Of a DNA stretch of 32,749 bases, positions 25,790 through 32,749 are shown piece by piece. Each line of letters opens with the position of its first letter. Position 1 is the stretch's first letter. The notes under the pieces were generated by a model. It made no database searches. It saw only the letters and a program-made list of their open reading frames with translations, and was not told where the DNA came from. This DNA is from Porphyromonas cangingivalis (lineage in GTDB: Bacteria; Bacteroidota; Bacteroidia; Bacteroidales; Paludibacteraceae): the NCBI GenBank assembly GCA_945902955.1, contig CAMDNO010000027.1, positions 1 to 32,749 of the forward strand, given 5' to 3'. A program made the translations under genes and the position numbers.

Positions 25790-27439
25790 TTAAGGATTTG
25801 TAATAACCAAGGTACTATCCAAATTTGGATTCGTATTGAGGTTGCGATAGTAAACTGGCCAATAAAGCTGTTTCTCGTCGGTATATTTTGTTAATTTTAC
25901 CGTAGTCGAAATGGTGAGCGCATAATCGTAATAATCATTCATTATGGCCATTGCCTTACCGGTACGCATCAAGTCGAACCATCTTTTGCCTTCGCCAAGC
26001 AACTCGATGCTGCGTTCTTTGAGGATATCCATTTCCAACTGATTACTACTTCCATTTTCGCCATCGGCTACATAGCCCGATACAGGACGAGTTTGATCAA
26101 CCGGGCCGTCGATAACACTGAAGCCAGTGGCATCTGTTAATTTGGCTGCTGTATTTGTTAAACCCGCTCTATCGCGCACTTTTTTCAATTCGGCCACCGC
26201 AGCAGTAATGTTTCCCAATTTATTATATGCCTCGGCACGCATCAACAAAATATCGGCATATCGGTACATAACTACCGGGAAATTATACGATTGCATTACC
26301 GTGGTAGCTTTCATGCCCGCTGTGGCTTTGAGTAACACTTTTGAAGTGCTTGTTGCAATAACATAACCCGTAGAGGAAGTGCCACCGGCAACTGAATCCA
26401 AAGTAGCCGCTTTTCGTTTGTCGCCTTTGTAATAAGCATCGAAAATCCAACCTTTGAGGCGTTTGTTGTAAAACGAAGGTAATTTTGCAACATCATAGCC
26501 TGCCGAACCAGTATAAAACCAGCTGCTGTAAGTGTAGGCAGGCCCAGTTGGAGCCATAAAATTCCATACGGCATAATTAATGGTATTATTTTGATTAATA
26601 TAATCCCATTGCAACACCCAGATATTTTCATTTTGACCAATGGCATCCGTAGGTGTAAAAAGTTTTGAATAATCGGCCGTGGCATTGAGCGAAATAGCAA
26701 CATTGTTCATAAAAAAATTCAAAGGCACACTATAATCCAAAGCTTTTTGATATTGGTGCATCCACATGCTATAGTCGGTAGCCAAAGCAGCCAAAGCACC
26801 TACCGAGAAAAAACCTTTGTTCACTACACGAGATCCACCTTGAGTACCATCTTTATCAGCTTTTACAAAAGCCGAATCAATATCTCTACCTACTTGTGCC
26901 AATAACAAAGCTTGTGAACTTTTGAATGGATATTCAATTTCGTCGACCTTAAGTGTAGGCTTAGTTACCAATGGAGCATCACCCCAAATACGGGCAATAT
27001 TGTAGTAAGCAAACGCACGCAGAAAATAGGCTTCGGCAATATAATGGTTCGACAATACCTTATCGGCAATAGGTGTTAGTGGGATATAGTGCAAACTATA
27101 ATTGGCTACACTAATAATATTATACCAACCTACCCAGTTCGAAGGAGTCATTTGATTGGTTAATTGATTAAAAGTAGCTGCCAACGGACTATTGGAGGCG
27201 GAACTTGTATTGAGGGGCGCCCAATTTTCGGAACGTCCTTCGAACCACTGCGAATAGCCATAATTGTAAGTTGTTTGGATATAGCCGTAAGCCGAATTTA
27301 AGGCCGTACGAACATCTTTTTCGGTTTTCCAAAATTTATCGGTAGTTAAATCGCTTACCGGTTTTACATCTAAAAATTCGTCCATGCAAGAGCTGAATAA
27401 AAATACACTTGCCAAGAATACTATACTAATTTTTTTCAT
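25790..27439 (-). CDS. SusD/RagB-family glycan-binding lipoprotein
   Basis: A 549-residue lipoprotein: signal MKKISIVFLASVFLFSSC with the lipid Cys at 18, then the typical SusD opening DEFLDVKPVSDLTTDKFWKTEKDV. TPR-like helices include 'AEAYFLRAFAYYNIARIWGDAPLV' in part and 'ILLMRAEAYNKLGN'. The RagB/SusD C-terminal region has 'EMDILKERSIELLGEGKRWFDLMR'. SusD proteins form the lid on the SusC transporter and bind oligosaccharides at the cell surface. The length and order directly after the SusC gene (36-base gap) are standard. Specificity cannot be read from the sequence. Confidence 0.96.
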   Translation of the reverse strand: MKKISIVFLASVFLFSSCMDEFLDVKPVSDLTTDKFWKTEKDVRTALNSAYGYIQTTYNYGYSQWFEGRSENWAPLNTSSASNSPLAATFNQLTNQMTPSNWVGWYNIISVANYSLHYIPLTPIADKVLSNHYIAEAYFLRAFAYYNIARIWGDAPLVTKPTLKVDEIEYPFKSSQALLLAQVGRDIDSAFVKADKDGTQGGSRVVNKGFFSVGALAALATDYSMWMHQYQKALDYSVPLNFFMNNVAISLNATADYSKLFTPTDAIGQNENIWVLQWDYINQNNTINYAVWNFMAPTGPAYTYSSWFYTGSAGYDVAKLPSFYNKRLKGWIFDAYYKGDKRKAATLDSVAGGTSSTGYVIATSTSKVLLKATAGMKATTVMQSYNFPVVMYRYADILLMRAEAYNKLGNITAAVAELKKVRDRAGLTNTAAKLTDATGFSVIDGPVDQTRPVSGYVADGENGSSNQLEMDILKERSIELLGEGKRWFDLMRTGKAMAIMNDYYDYALTISTTVKLTKYTDEKQLYWPVYYRNLNTNPNLDSTLVITNP

Positions 27440-27475
27440 GATTTTTCTTAATTTATTTAATTATAAACCAATGAG

Positions 27476-30400
27476 TTAGAAGTTAAGATTTAATCCAAAA
27501 AGAATACTCTTCGAACGTGGATACACGTTTACATCCATCCCATAATTGTAACCACTGGCAGCCATTTCGGGGTCGAACATCGAATAGTTTGTCCACGTAA
27601 AATAATCCTGAAGCATACCATACAAATTCAACGATTTGATGTGTAATGGTTTAAGCCATTTTGCGGGCAAATCGTATCCGAATTTCAAGTTTTTCAGACG
27701 GATATACGACCCATCTTCTATCCACAAACTACTTGTTTGACGGGTATTTTCAACCTTGGTGTCGTTTAGTATTGGATATTTAGCATTGTCGCCAGGCGCT
27801 ACCCACGATTGAGCTACAATACGCGGATCTCCACGTGTGATAGACGATAGTGTCCAAGCATTATTACTTGCCACCGAACGTTTGTAAATATCTCCTCCGA
27901 ACGAAAAACTGAAAAATGCAGATAACGAAAATCCCTCGTAAGTGATACTATTGTTGAAACCTCCAGTAACTATTGGGGCACCATTACCTATTATTTGGCG
28001 GTCATTATCATCAATCACACCATCTTTGTTTATATCCTCCCAGTTTACATCGCCTCCGGCAAATGCTTTACCAGTAGTGGAGCCATACAGTTTTTGTTGA
28101 CGCTGACCAGTGTAAGTCTCTCCATTCAATTGATATTCTTGAAAAACACCACTTTCGGTAAATATTGGCGTTAATTGATTCCAATTCATATCGTAATTAT
28201 TGGATTCGTTATACGAAAATATATTCAATGCTTTGTAGCCAAACATGGTTCCCAGAGCGTATCCTTTGTCGATAATATACATATCGTTCGAATACAAACG
28301 ACCGCCTGGGGGCACCGACGAAATCATATTTTCGTTAAACGACAATGTAACTCCAGTTTTCCATTGCAACTTTTTTGTTTTGATATTTACAGTATTAATA
28401 GCTAATTCGTAGCCTTCGTTGTCTACATTTCCAATATTGCGATAAACGGTACTAAAACCGGTTGTTTCGGGAATATTGATGCGGAATAACACATCCGACG
28501 TTTGCTTTTTGTAATAATCGGCTACAATGTTAATACGCGAGTTGAACAAATTTAAGTCAAGCCCAAAGTTCAATTGTTGCGTTGTTTCCCAACTTAAATC
28601 TTTGTTTTCCATTTGGCTCGGAAAAAATCCAGGATTGAGCGCATACACATTAAGGCCATACAATCCTTGCCAAGGGAAGTTAGAAGCACCCTGATTTCCG
28701 GTTTTACCATAACTCAAACGAAACTTAGCATCGTCGACTACGGTTTTGGAAAAGTTCATAAATTTTTCGTCCGAAAAGCGCCAACCAATCGATGCCGAAG
28801 GGAAAGTACCATATCTATTATTAATTCCAAATCGCGACGAGCCATCACGACGAATATTCGCATTGAACAAATAACGACCCATATAGCTATAAGTAACACG
28901 ACCAAACATAGCCGCCAAAGCATTGCCAGTTTCTAAAGAGCGAGTTGACGATTTTGCCTGGTAGTACGAATACGAAATAGGCAAATTATCCGACACATTA
29001 CCTGTTACATTCAAAGTGGTACTTTTAACATTCGATTTTTGATAACTCAAGCCCGCCATAGCGCTGAAGGAATGTTTCCCTATGGTTTTAGCATAAGACA
29101 AAACGTTATCATTTGTCCACGAAAGCGTGGTAATAGTTTGATTGGTAGAATTTCGCAGAAAAGATGCGTCCAAAATGGCCGGATTAAAATCGCTGTACAA
29201 ACTATTGCTTAAAATGGCCGAAATGCTGGGTTTAAATTTAAAATCTTTTAGAAAAGTAAATTCTAAAAATTGATTCATATTTACATCGTAAATATCGGTA
29301 TCGGCAGCCCCCAGCATGGTTTCGGCCATAGGGTTCGTTCGTCCATTAATTACCGGCGAAAAAGAGCCATCCAATTCATAAATAGGATAGTTGGCAGGGC
29401 GCGAAAGCAGCTGGCCTCTCGAATTACCTGATGCAGTTCGGCGATCGGTTTTTGCCAACGAAATACGACTGCCGATAGTCAATGCTTTTGAAACAATATA
29501 ATCCACATTCGACCGCGCTGTCAATTGCTTGTTGTAGGTGTTTATTTGAATTCCCTGATCATTATTATAACCCGCTCCTACATAATATTTCAAGGTTTTA
29601 CTCGCTCCAGCAATACTAAAATCAAGTTTATGGGTGGGTGCATTCCTAAATATTAAATCCTGAATATAATTATCCTGCATAAAAATAGGATTATAAGTAT
29701 CCACATTTTCGACAGAAGTGGAGGGTAGCGCACCAATAGCATAATTACGCATATTGGCAAAATCAATGCCTTGTTGACGATTCATAGCGGGAATTTTGTG
29801 CCCGATATTCGAATTGCGAAACGAGTAATTAATGGCAATTTTTGGCGTCCCTTCTTTTCCTTGAATAGTGGTAATAAGCATAACACCATTTGCCGATTTG
29901 GAACCATAAATTGAGGCCGAAGCAGCATCTTTCAGTACCTCTATCGAAGCAATATCATTCGGGTTCAAATTGTCGATTGAATTAACTTCCATACCATCAA
30001 CAATATACAGCGGGCTATTTGCCCCATCTTCGGTAGAGAGCGACGAAGCACCACGAATCATTACCGACGAACCAGCGCCTGGCTCCGACGACCCTTGAAT
30101 TAACAACCCAGCCACTTTTCCTTGCATGGCTTCCAACACGGTCGATGTTTTGCTACCATTAATATCCTCGCTACTTACAGAGGTGATTGCACCCGTCAAG
30201 TCGCGCTTTTTCATGCTGCCATACCCTACAACTACCAATTCTTCTAAATTCTGATTGGTAGTAGTTAAGGTGATTTTAAAAACCGTTTTTTTCTGAATAG
30301 GCACACTTTGTTTGTCGAATCCGATATACGAAATCTCAAGTGTTTTGGCACTTTCGGGAACATTCAAAGTGAAATCGCCATTTATATTGGTAACAGTACC

Positions 30401-30583
30401 TATGTTTTTAAGCTCTTTTACCATGACAGTTGCTCCAATAATTGCCTCTTTTCCATCGGTTACATTCCCTGTAATTTTTATGGTTTGCGCCTGAGCCTGC
30501 GCAAAAAAAGAAATAAGGATGGAAGCAATGAGTATTCGAAGCCCCCAATTTTTGATTTTAATCTGATACATACGTATTAGCAT
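27476..30583 (-). CDS. SusC/RagA-family TonB-dependent glycan transporter
   Basis: About 1035 residues. A signal peptide (start at 30583, or the Met four codons in, MYQIKIKN, at 30571) is cut near AQAQ|TIK. Next come a carboxypeptidase D-like regulatory domain (ITGNVTDGKEAIIGATVMVK..., about 36-115), the SusC-type junction EELVVVGYGSMKKRDLTGAI, the plug domain with MIRGASSL and PLYIVDGMEV, and a 22-strand-type barrel ending in the aromatic SILFGLNLNF. It imports oligosaccharides across the outer membrane using TonB energy together with the SusD partner downstream. No extra N-terminal STN domain is seen, so sensing through an ECF-sigma/anti-sigma partner by that route is unlikely. It sits second in the operon, after the lipoprotein gene (21-base gap). 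Confidence 0.96.
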   Translation of the reverse strand: MLIRMYQIKIKNWGLRILIASILISFFAQAQAQTIKITGNVTDGKEAIIGATVMVKELKNIGTVTNINGDFTLNVPESAKTLEISYIGFDKQSVPIQKKTVFKITLTTTNQNLEELVVVGYGSMKKRDLTGAITSVSSEDINGSKTSTVLEAMQGKVAGLLIQGSSEPGAGSSVMIRGASSLSTEDGANSPLYIVDGMEVNSIDNLNPNDIASIEVLKDAASASIYGSKSANGVMLITTIQGKEGTPKIAINYSFRNSNIGHKIPAMNRQQGIDFANMRNYAIGALPSTSVENVDTYNPIFMQDNYIQDLIFRNAPTHKLDFSIAGASKTLKYYVGAGYNNDQGIQINTYNKQLTARSNVDYIVSKALTIGSRISLAKTDRRTASGNSRGQLLSRPANYPIYELDGSFSPVINGRTNPMAETMLGAADTDIYDVNMNQFLEFTFLKDFKFKPSISAILSNSLYSDFNPAILDASFLRNSTNQTITTLSWTNDNVLSYAKTIGKHSFSAMAGLSYQKSNVKSTTLNVTGNVSDNLPISYSYYQAKSSTRSLETGNALAAMFGRVTYSYMGRYLFNANIRRDGSSRFGINNRYGTFPSASIGWRFSDEKFMNFSKTVVDDAKFRLSYGKTGNQGASNFPWQGLYGLNVYALNPGFFPSQMENKDLSWETTQQLNFGLDLNLFNSRINIVADYYKKQTSDVLFRINIPETTGFSTVYRNIGNVDNEGYELAINTVNIKTKKLQWKTGVTLSFNENMISSVPPGGRLYSNDMYIIDKGYALGTMFGYKALNIFSYNESNNYDMNWNQLTPIFTESGVFQEYQLNGETYTGQRQQKLYGSTTGKAFAGGDVNWEDINKDGVIDDNDRQIIGNGAPIVTGGFNNSITYEGFSLSAFFSFSFGGDIYKRSVASNNAWTLSSITRGDPRIVAQSWVAPGDNAKYPILNDTKVENTRQTSSLWIEDGSYIRLKNLKFGYDLPAKWLKPLHIKSLNLYGMLQDYFTWTNYSMFDPEMAASGYNYGMDVNVYPRSKSILFGLNLNF

Positions 30584-30604
30584 TGTATTTTTATAAGGTT
30601 ATTA

Positions 30605-31579
30605 TTACTTTCTACTTTTTTTGCGAATAATAGGAATTTTGATGGCTGGGTCGTAATAAGTCGTTGTAGAGTCTAAACTTTTAGATTTTACAATTCTCAA
30701 ACGGTAATACTTAAAGGTTGTACCGCTGTAAGAGATTGATCGAAATAAAATGCCTGGCGAAAATTTATCCCCATTGCCCGTAATTGGGTCGTAGGATACA
30801 GGTACCTGATAGCTTGAATACACCAAAGTAGAATCGTAAAGCGGACCATCGTTATCACTCAGCGACTTGTTAAGATCTTTATCATCGCGCGAACTTTCTA
30901 AAGGGCCTTCGGGATTACAAGGGCCATAAATGCTGGCCTTGTAAGAAGTTTGATCGTTTAAGCTAAGCGAAATTTTGAGTTTTGTTGAATCGGCTGTTGT
31001 AGGAATATAAATAATTGCATCGTAAGGAGTACTCCATCTACCATTGTTGGACCCAATAAAAAAGGATGCACTTACAGGAGCACCTTTGACATTGTTAATA
31101 ACATTCGAAATGGTAGCCGTAAAAATCTGACTATCAGTATAAACATATTTTTTTAAACGCACAATTTTATACGTCGATGTTTTTCCGCTTTCGGCAATAA
31201 CTTTCAGCGAAGCGGTATCTTTCAAATTCATTGCCGTAAAGCTTGCCGGTTCGCAATGCGCGCCAATACCAAGTATTACTTTGAAAACCAATGCGCTATC
31301 AATAACATGGCTTGGCAAATCGATGTAAATTGTTTTATTGGCTTCGTCGATGCACGATTTCGTTCCGTAATCAGAAACTTTGGTACTTGGCACTGCCACA
31401 AAGTCCAAAACAACATCGTTATAAACATTTGGTGCACTTGGAACTCTAAATTCCAACACATTTCTCGCGTTATACGGTGGTCGCTGCGAGAGAATTTCGT
31501 CCATTGTAAGCTCCGGGTGGCAGCTATTAAATGCTACAATAAGTGAGATAAATCCCACAAATAGAAGTGTTTTTTTCAT
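30605..31579 (-). CDS. Surface lipoprotein (DUF5018-like) leading the SusC operon
   Basis: A 324-residue lipoprotein: signal MKKTLLFVGFISLIVAFNSC with the lipid Cys at 20, then HPELTMDEIL. Two beta-rich halves follow: about 40-150 with a strand pattern ending 'TYKIVRLKKYVY', typical of DUF5018-type Ig-like repeats that precede surface glycan-binding proteins, and a second half about 155-315 ending 'KYYRLRIVKS'. The C-terminus is basic (IPIIRKKSRK). It is the first gene of the transport operon, with the shared leader element just 37 bases upstream. Its likely role is glycan binding at the surface, replacing SusE/SusF. The family assignment is from memory and moderate. Confidence 0.65.
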   Translation of the reverse strand: MKKTLLFVGFISLIVAFNSCHPELTMDEILSQRPPYNARNVLEFRVPSAPNVYNDVVLDFVAVPSTKVSDYGTKSCIDEANKTIYIDLPSHVIDSALVFKVILGIGAHCEPASFTAMNLKDTASLKVIAESGKTSTYKIVRLKKYVYTDSQIFTATISNVINNVKGAPVSASFFIGSNNGRWSTPYDAIIYIPTTADSTKLKISLSLNDQTSYKASIYGPCNPEGPLESSRDDKDLNKSLSDNDGPLYDSTLVYSSYQVPVSYDPITGNGDKFSPGILFRSISYSGTTFKYYRLRIVKSKSLDSTTTYYDPAIKIPIIRKKSRK

Positions 31580-31615
31580 TTTTAGTAAATTATTTAAAGT
31601 GAAATACGGAATATA

Positions 31616-31642
31616 GACACATAGGCCATTTAAAACCCCTAA
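31616..31642 (-). promoter_or_regulatory. Shared bipartite leader element, site E
   Basis: Minus strand TTAGGGGTTTT, 8 bases, then TATGTGTC. It lies 37 bases upstream of the start at 31579 of the SusC operon. The short distance to the start fits a promoter, with transcription starting just below 31616. Confidence 0.6.
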
Positions 31643-31709
31643 GTAATTTTCAATTAATATTCCTAAATGGGTTAGTTTTTAATTAGAATGGTGATTTATA
31701 CCGATAGTA

Positions 31710-31717
31710 CAAATATA
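31710..31717 (-). promoter_or_regulatory. -7 box upstream of the transport operon
   Basis: Minus strand TATATTTG matches the Bacteroidota -7 consensus TAnnTTTG exactly. It lies right after the fucosidase terminator and about 130 bases from the start at 31579. It would give a leader that includes shared element E. The -33 element is not clear. Confidence 0.45.
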
Positions 31718-31724
31718 GATGGAA

Positions 31725-31784
31725 CAAAAAAAAGCGATATAATTGAAATAATACCAAAGTGTGTATTAAATCAATTATATCGCT
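31725..31784 (-). terminator. Rho-independent terminator of the fucosidase gene
   Basis: A perfect 14-bp stem (AGCGATATAATTGA at 31733-31746, its complement at 31771-31784) around a 24-base loop that can pair further (AATAC/GTATT), followed on the minus strand by seven to eight U. It lies about 22 bases after the stop at 31806. Confidence 0.9.
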
Positions 31785-31805
31785 ATTAAATGAAAGATGT
31801 TTCTT

Positions 31806-32749
31806 TTATTTTTTCGAATCGAATTTTATCTTGAAAACATAAATCGGAATGGATTGTACAGCCTTTTGGGGAATGGTTATGATGGTACCTTGTGCTGTTT
31901 GTTTCCACTTAATTTTGCCTTTGTAGCCTAAAAGTTGAACGGATTTGGGTTTAAATTCGTTCCTTTTTAGCGATTTAACCAATACGTCTTTTTGTCGCCA
32001 ACTGCGGGCAATGACATATAAATCAGCCCCTTTGCTAGTAAATCGAATGTCCTGCACCACATCTTTGGGCGTACCGTCGAACACGGCATCTTTTTCGTCG
32101 GCCTTAAACCCTTGTTGGCTTTGGTAAGCTGCCGAATCGGCATTTTCGCCGTATACTTTCCATGGTTTAGTACCATACACAGCTTCACTGTTTGTTTTTA
32201 GCCAGCTGCCAATTTCAGTCAAGCGGCTCAGATTTTCGGTTTTGATAATACCTTCGGGCGTGGGGCCAACGTTGAGCAATAAGTTACCGCCTTTGCTCAC
32301 AGCATCTATCAGTAAACCAATGAGTTTCTCGGTCGATTTGTAAACCGTATCCGATTTTACGTAACCCCAGTTACGCGACATGGTAATACAAGTTTCCCAA
32401 GTGCCGGGAATAATTCTATCGCCTCCTTTTTGCTCCAGCACTTTATAGTCGCCAAAGCCATTGCCAACACGCTCATTCACAATGCATTGCTGGTCGAGTT
32501 TTACAATTAATTCTTTGAGTTCCTTACTTTGCACTTTGCTAATCAATTCGGGCGTATCAAACCACACAATTGCGGGTTTGTACTGCTTTATCAGTTCGGT
32601 AATTTGTGGTTTTACTTTGCGCTCGAAGTATTTCGAAAAATCTTTGGCATCTTCGTTGGGGAAGTCCCACGAATTGCTTCTTCCCGCTTTTACAGGCCAA
32701 TTGGTAGGCACATCGGGGTCGTGCCAGTCGCGCCCAAGCGAATAATAGA
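31806..32749 (-). CDS. GH29 alpha-L-fucosidase, C-terminal part (runs off the window)
   Basis: The frame is open to the window edge. Upstream of an internal GTG at 32711 it reads YYSLGRDWHDPDVPTNWP, the conserved GH29 'YYS...DW..P' segment, so the gene continues beyond the window and that GTG is not its start. The visible part is about 313 residues. It holds the nucleophile Asp in Ile-Val-Trp-Phe-Asp-Thr (about 64 residues in), WETCITMSRNWGY, and the GH29 hallmark LLLNVGPTPEGII, followed by a C-terminal beta-sandwich. It cleaves terminal alpha-L-fucose. It is followed by a strong terminator and is transcribed separately from the transport operon. The visible part has no T9SS tail, so it is probably periplasmic. 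Linkage preference (alpha-1,2/1,3/1,4) cannot be told. Confidence 0.93.
   Translation of the reverse strand, partial: YYSLGRDWHDPDVPTNWPVKAGRSNSWDFPNEDAKDFSKYFERKVKPQITELIKQYKPAIVWFDTPELISKVQSKELKELIVKLDQQCIVNERVGNGFGDYKVLEQKGGDRIIPGTWETCITMSRNWGYVKSDTVYKSTEKLIGLLIDAVSKGGNLLLNVGPTPEGIIKTENLSRLTEIGSWLKTNSEAVYGTKPWKVYGENADSAAYQSQQGFKADEKDAVFDGTPKDVVQDIRFTSKGADLYVIARSWRQKDVLVKSLKRNEFKPKSVQLLGYKGKIKWKQTAQGTIITIPQKAVQSIPIYVFKIKFDSKK

Noticed and set aside
32460-32711. The GTG at 32711 as the start of a short fucosidase
   Set aside because: Conserved GH29 residues continue upstream in frame to the window edge, so it is internal.

Overview
The window is AT-rich DNA from a member of the Bacteroidota, most likely Bacteroidales or a close relative. 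The evidence is a SusC/SusD pair, several lipoproteins with Ser-Ser-Cys or Asn-Ser-Cys lipoboxes, six secreted proteins ending in type IX secretion (T9SS) C-terminal sorting domains, FISUMP domains, and TAnnTTTG promoter boxes. No marker gene allows a genus call. Every recognisable gene lies on the minus strand, so transcription runs from high to low coordinates.

Layout in transcription order. At 32749-31806 is the C-terminal part of a GH29 alpha-L-fucosidase, closed by a strong hairpin terminator. At 31579-25096 is a transport operon: surface lipoprotein, SusC-type TonB-dependent transporter, SusD-type lipoprotein, small fasciclin-like lipoprotein. At about 24883-25089 is a long imperfect inverted repeat. 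At 24699-17437 are three tandem paralogues of a large lyase-like protein; the second and third carry an N-terminal FISUMP module, and the third has lost a probable catalytic Asn-His-His. At 17283-15845 is a two-gene unit (short T9SS cargo, stand-alone FISUMP protein) with a terminator. A 693-base gap follows, holding the frameshifted remains of a third polysaccharide-deacetylase gene. Then come a BNR beta-propeller protein with two rhamnogalacturonan-enzyme-type accessory modules (15151-12494), two tandem polysaccharide-deacetylase-like T9SS cargos (12398-10119 and 9932-7665), a right-handed beta-helix protein (7286-4659), a CE12 rhamnogalacturonan acetylesterase (4550-3837), a CBM/Ig/FN3 T9SS protein (3651-826), a 54-residue peptide (690-526) and the start of an AraC-type regulator (419 to the edge).

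Together this is a polysaccharide utilisation locus. T9SS-exported and periplasmic enzymes would deacetylate, cleave and defucosylate a branched acidic glycan, and SusC/SusD would import the oligosaccharides. CE12, a beta-helix protein, a PL24/PL25-like propeller and GH29 suggest a rhamnose- and uronate-containing, acetylated, fucosylated substrate, such as rhamnogalacturonan or a related plant or algal glycan. No sulfatase is visible. The substrate is inference.

The most striking unexplained signal is a bipartite element, YTARGGGTTTT-N8 (or 9)-TANGTKTC on the minus strand. It occurs five times, each in the leader of a different transcription unit, with nearly invariant spacing. It looks like a shared alternative-sigma promoter or operator tying the locus together. 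The second is the family of FISUMP-lyase-like fusions.
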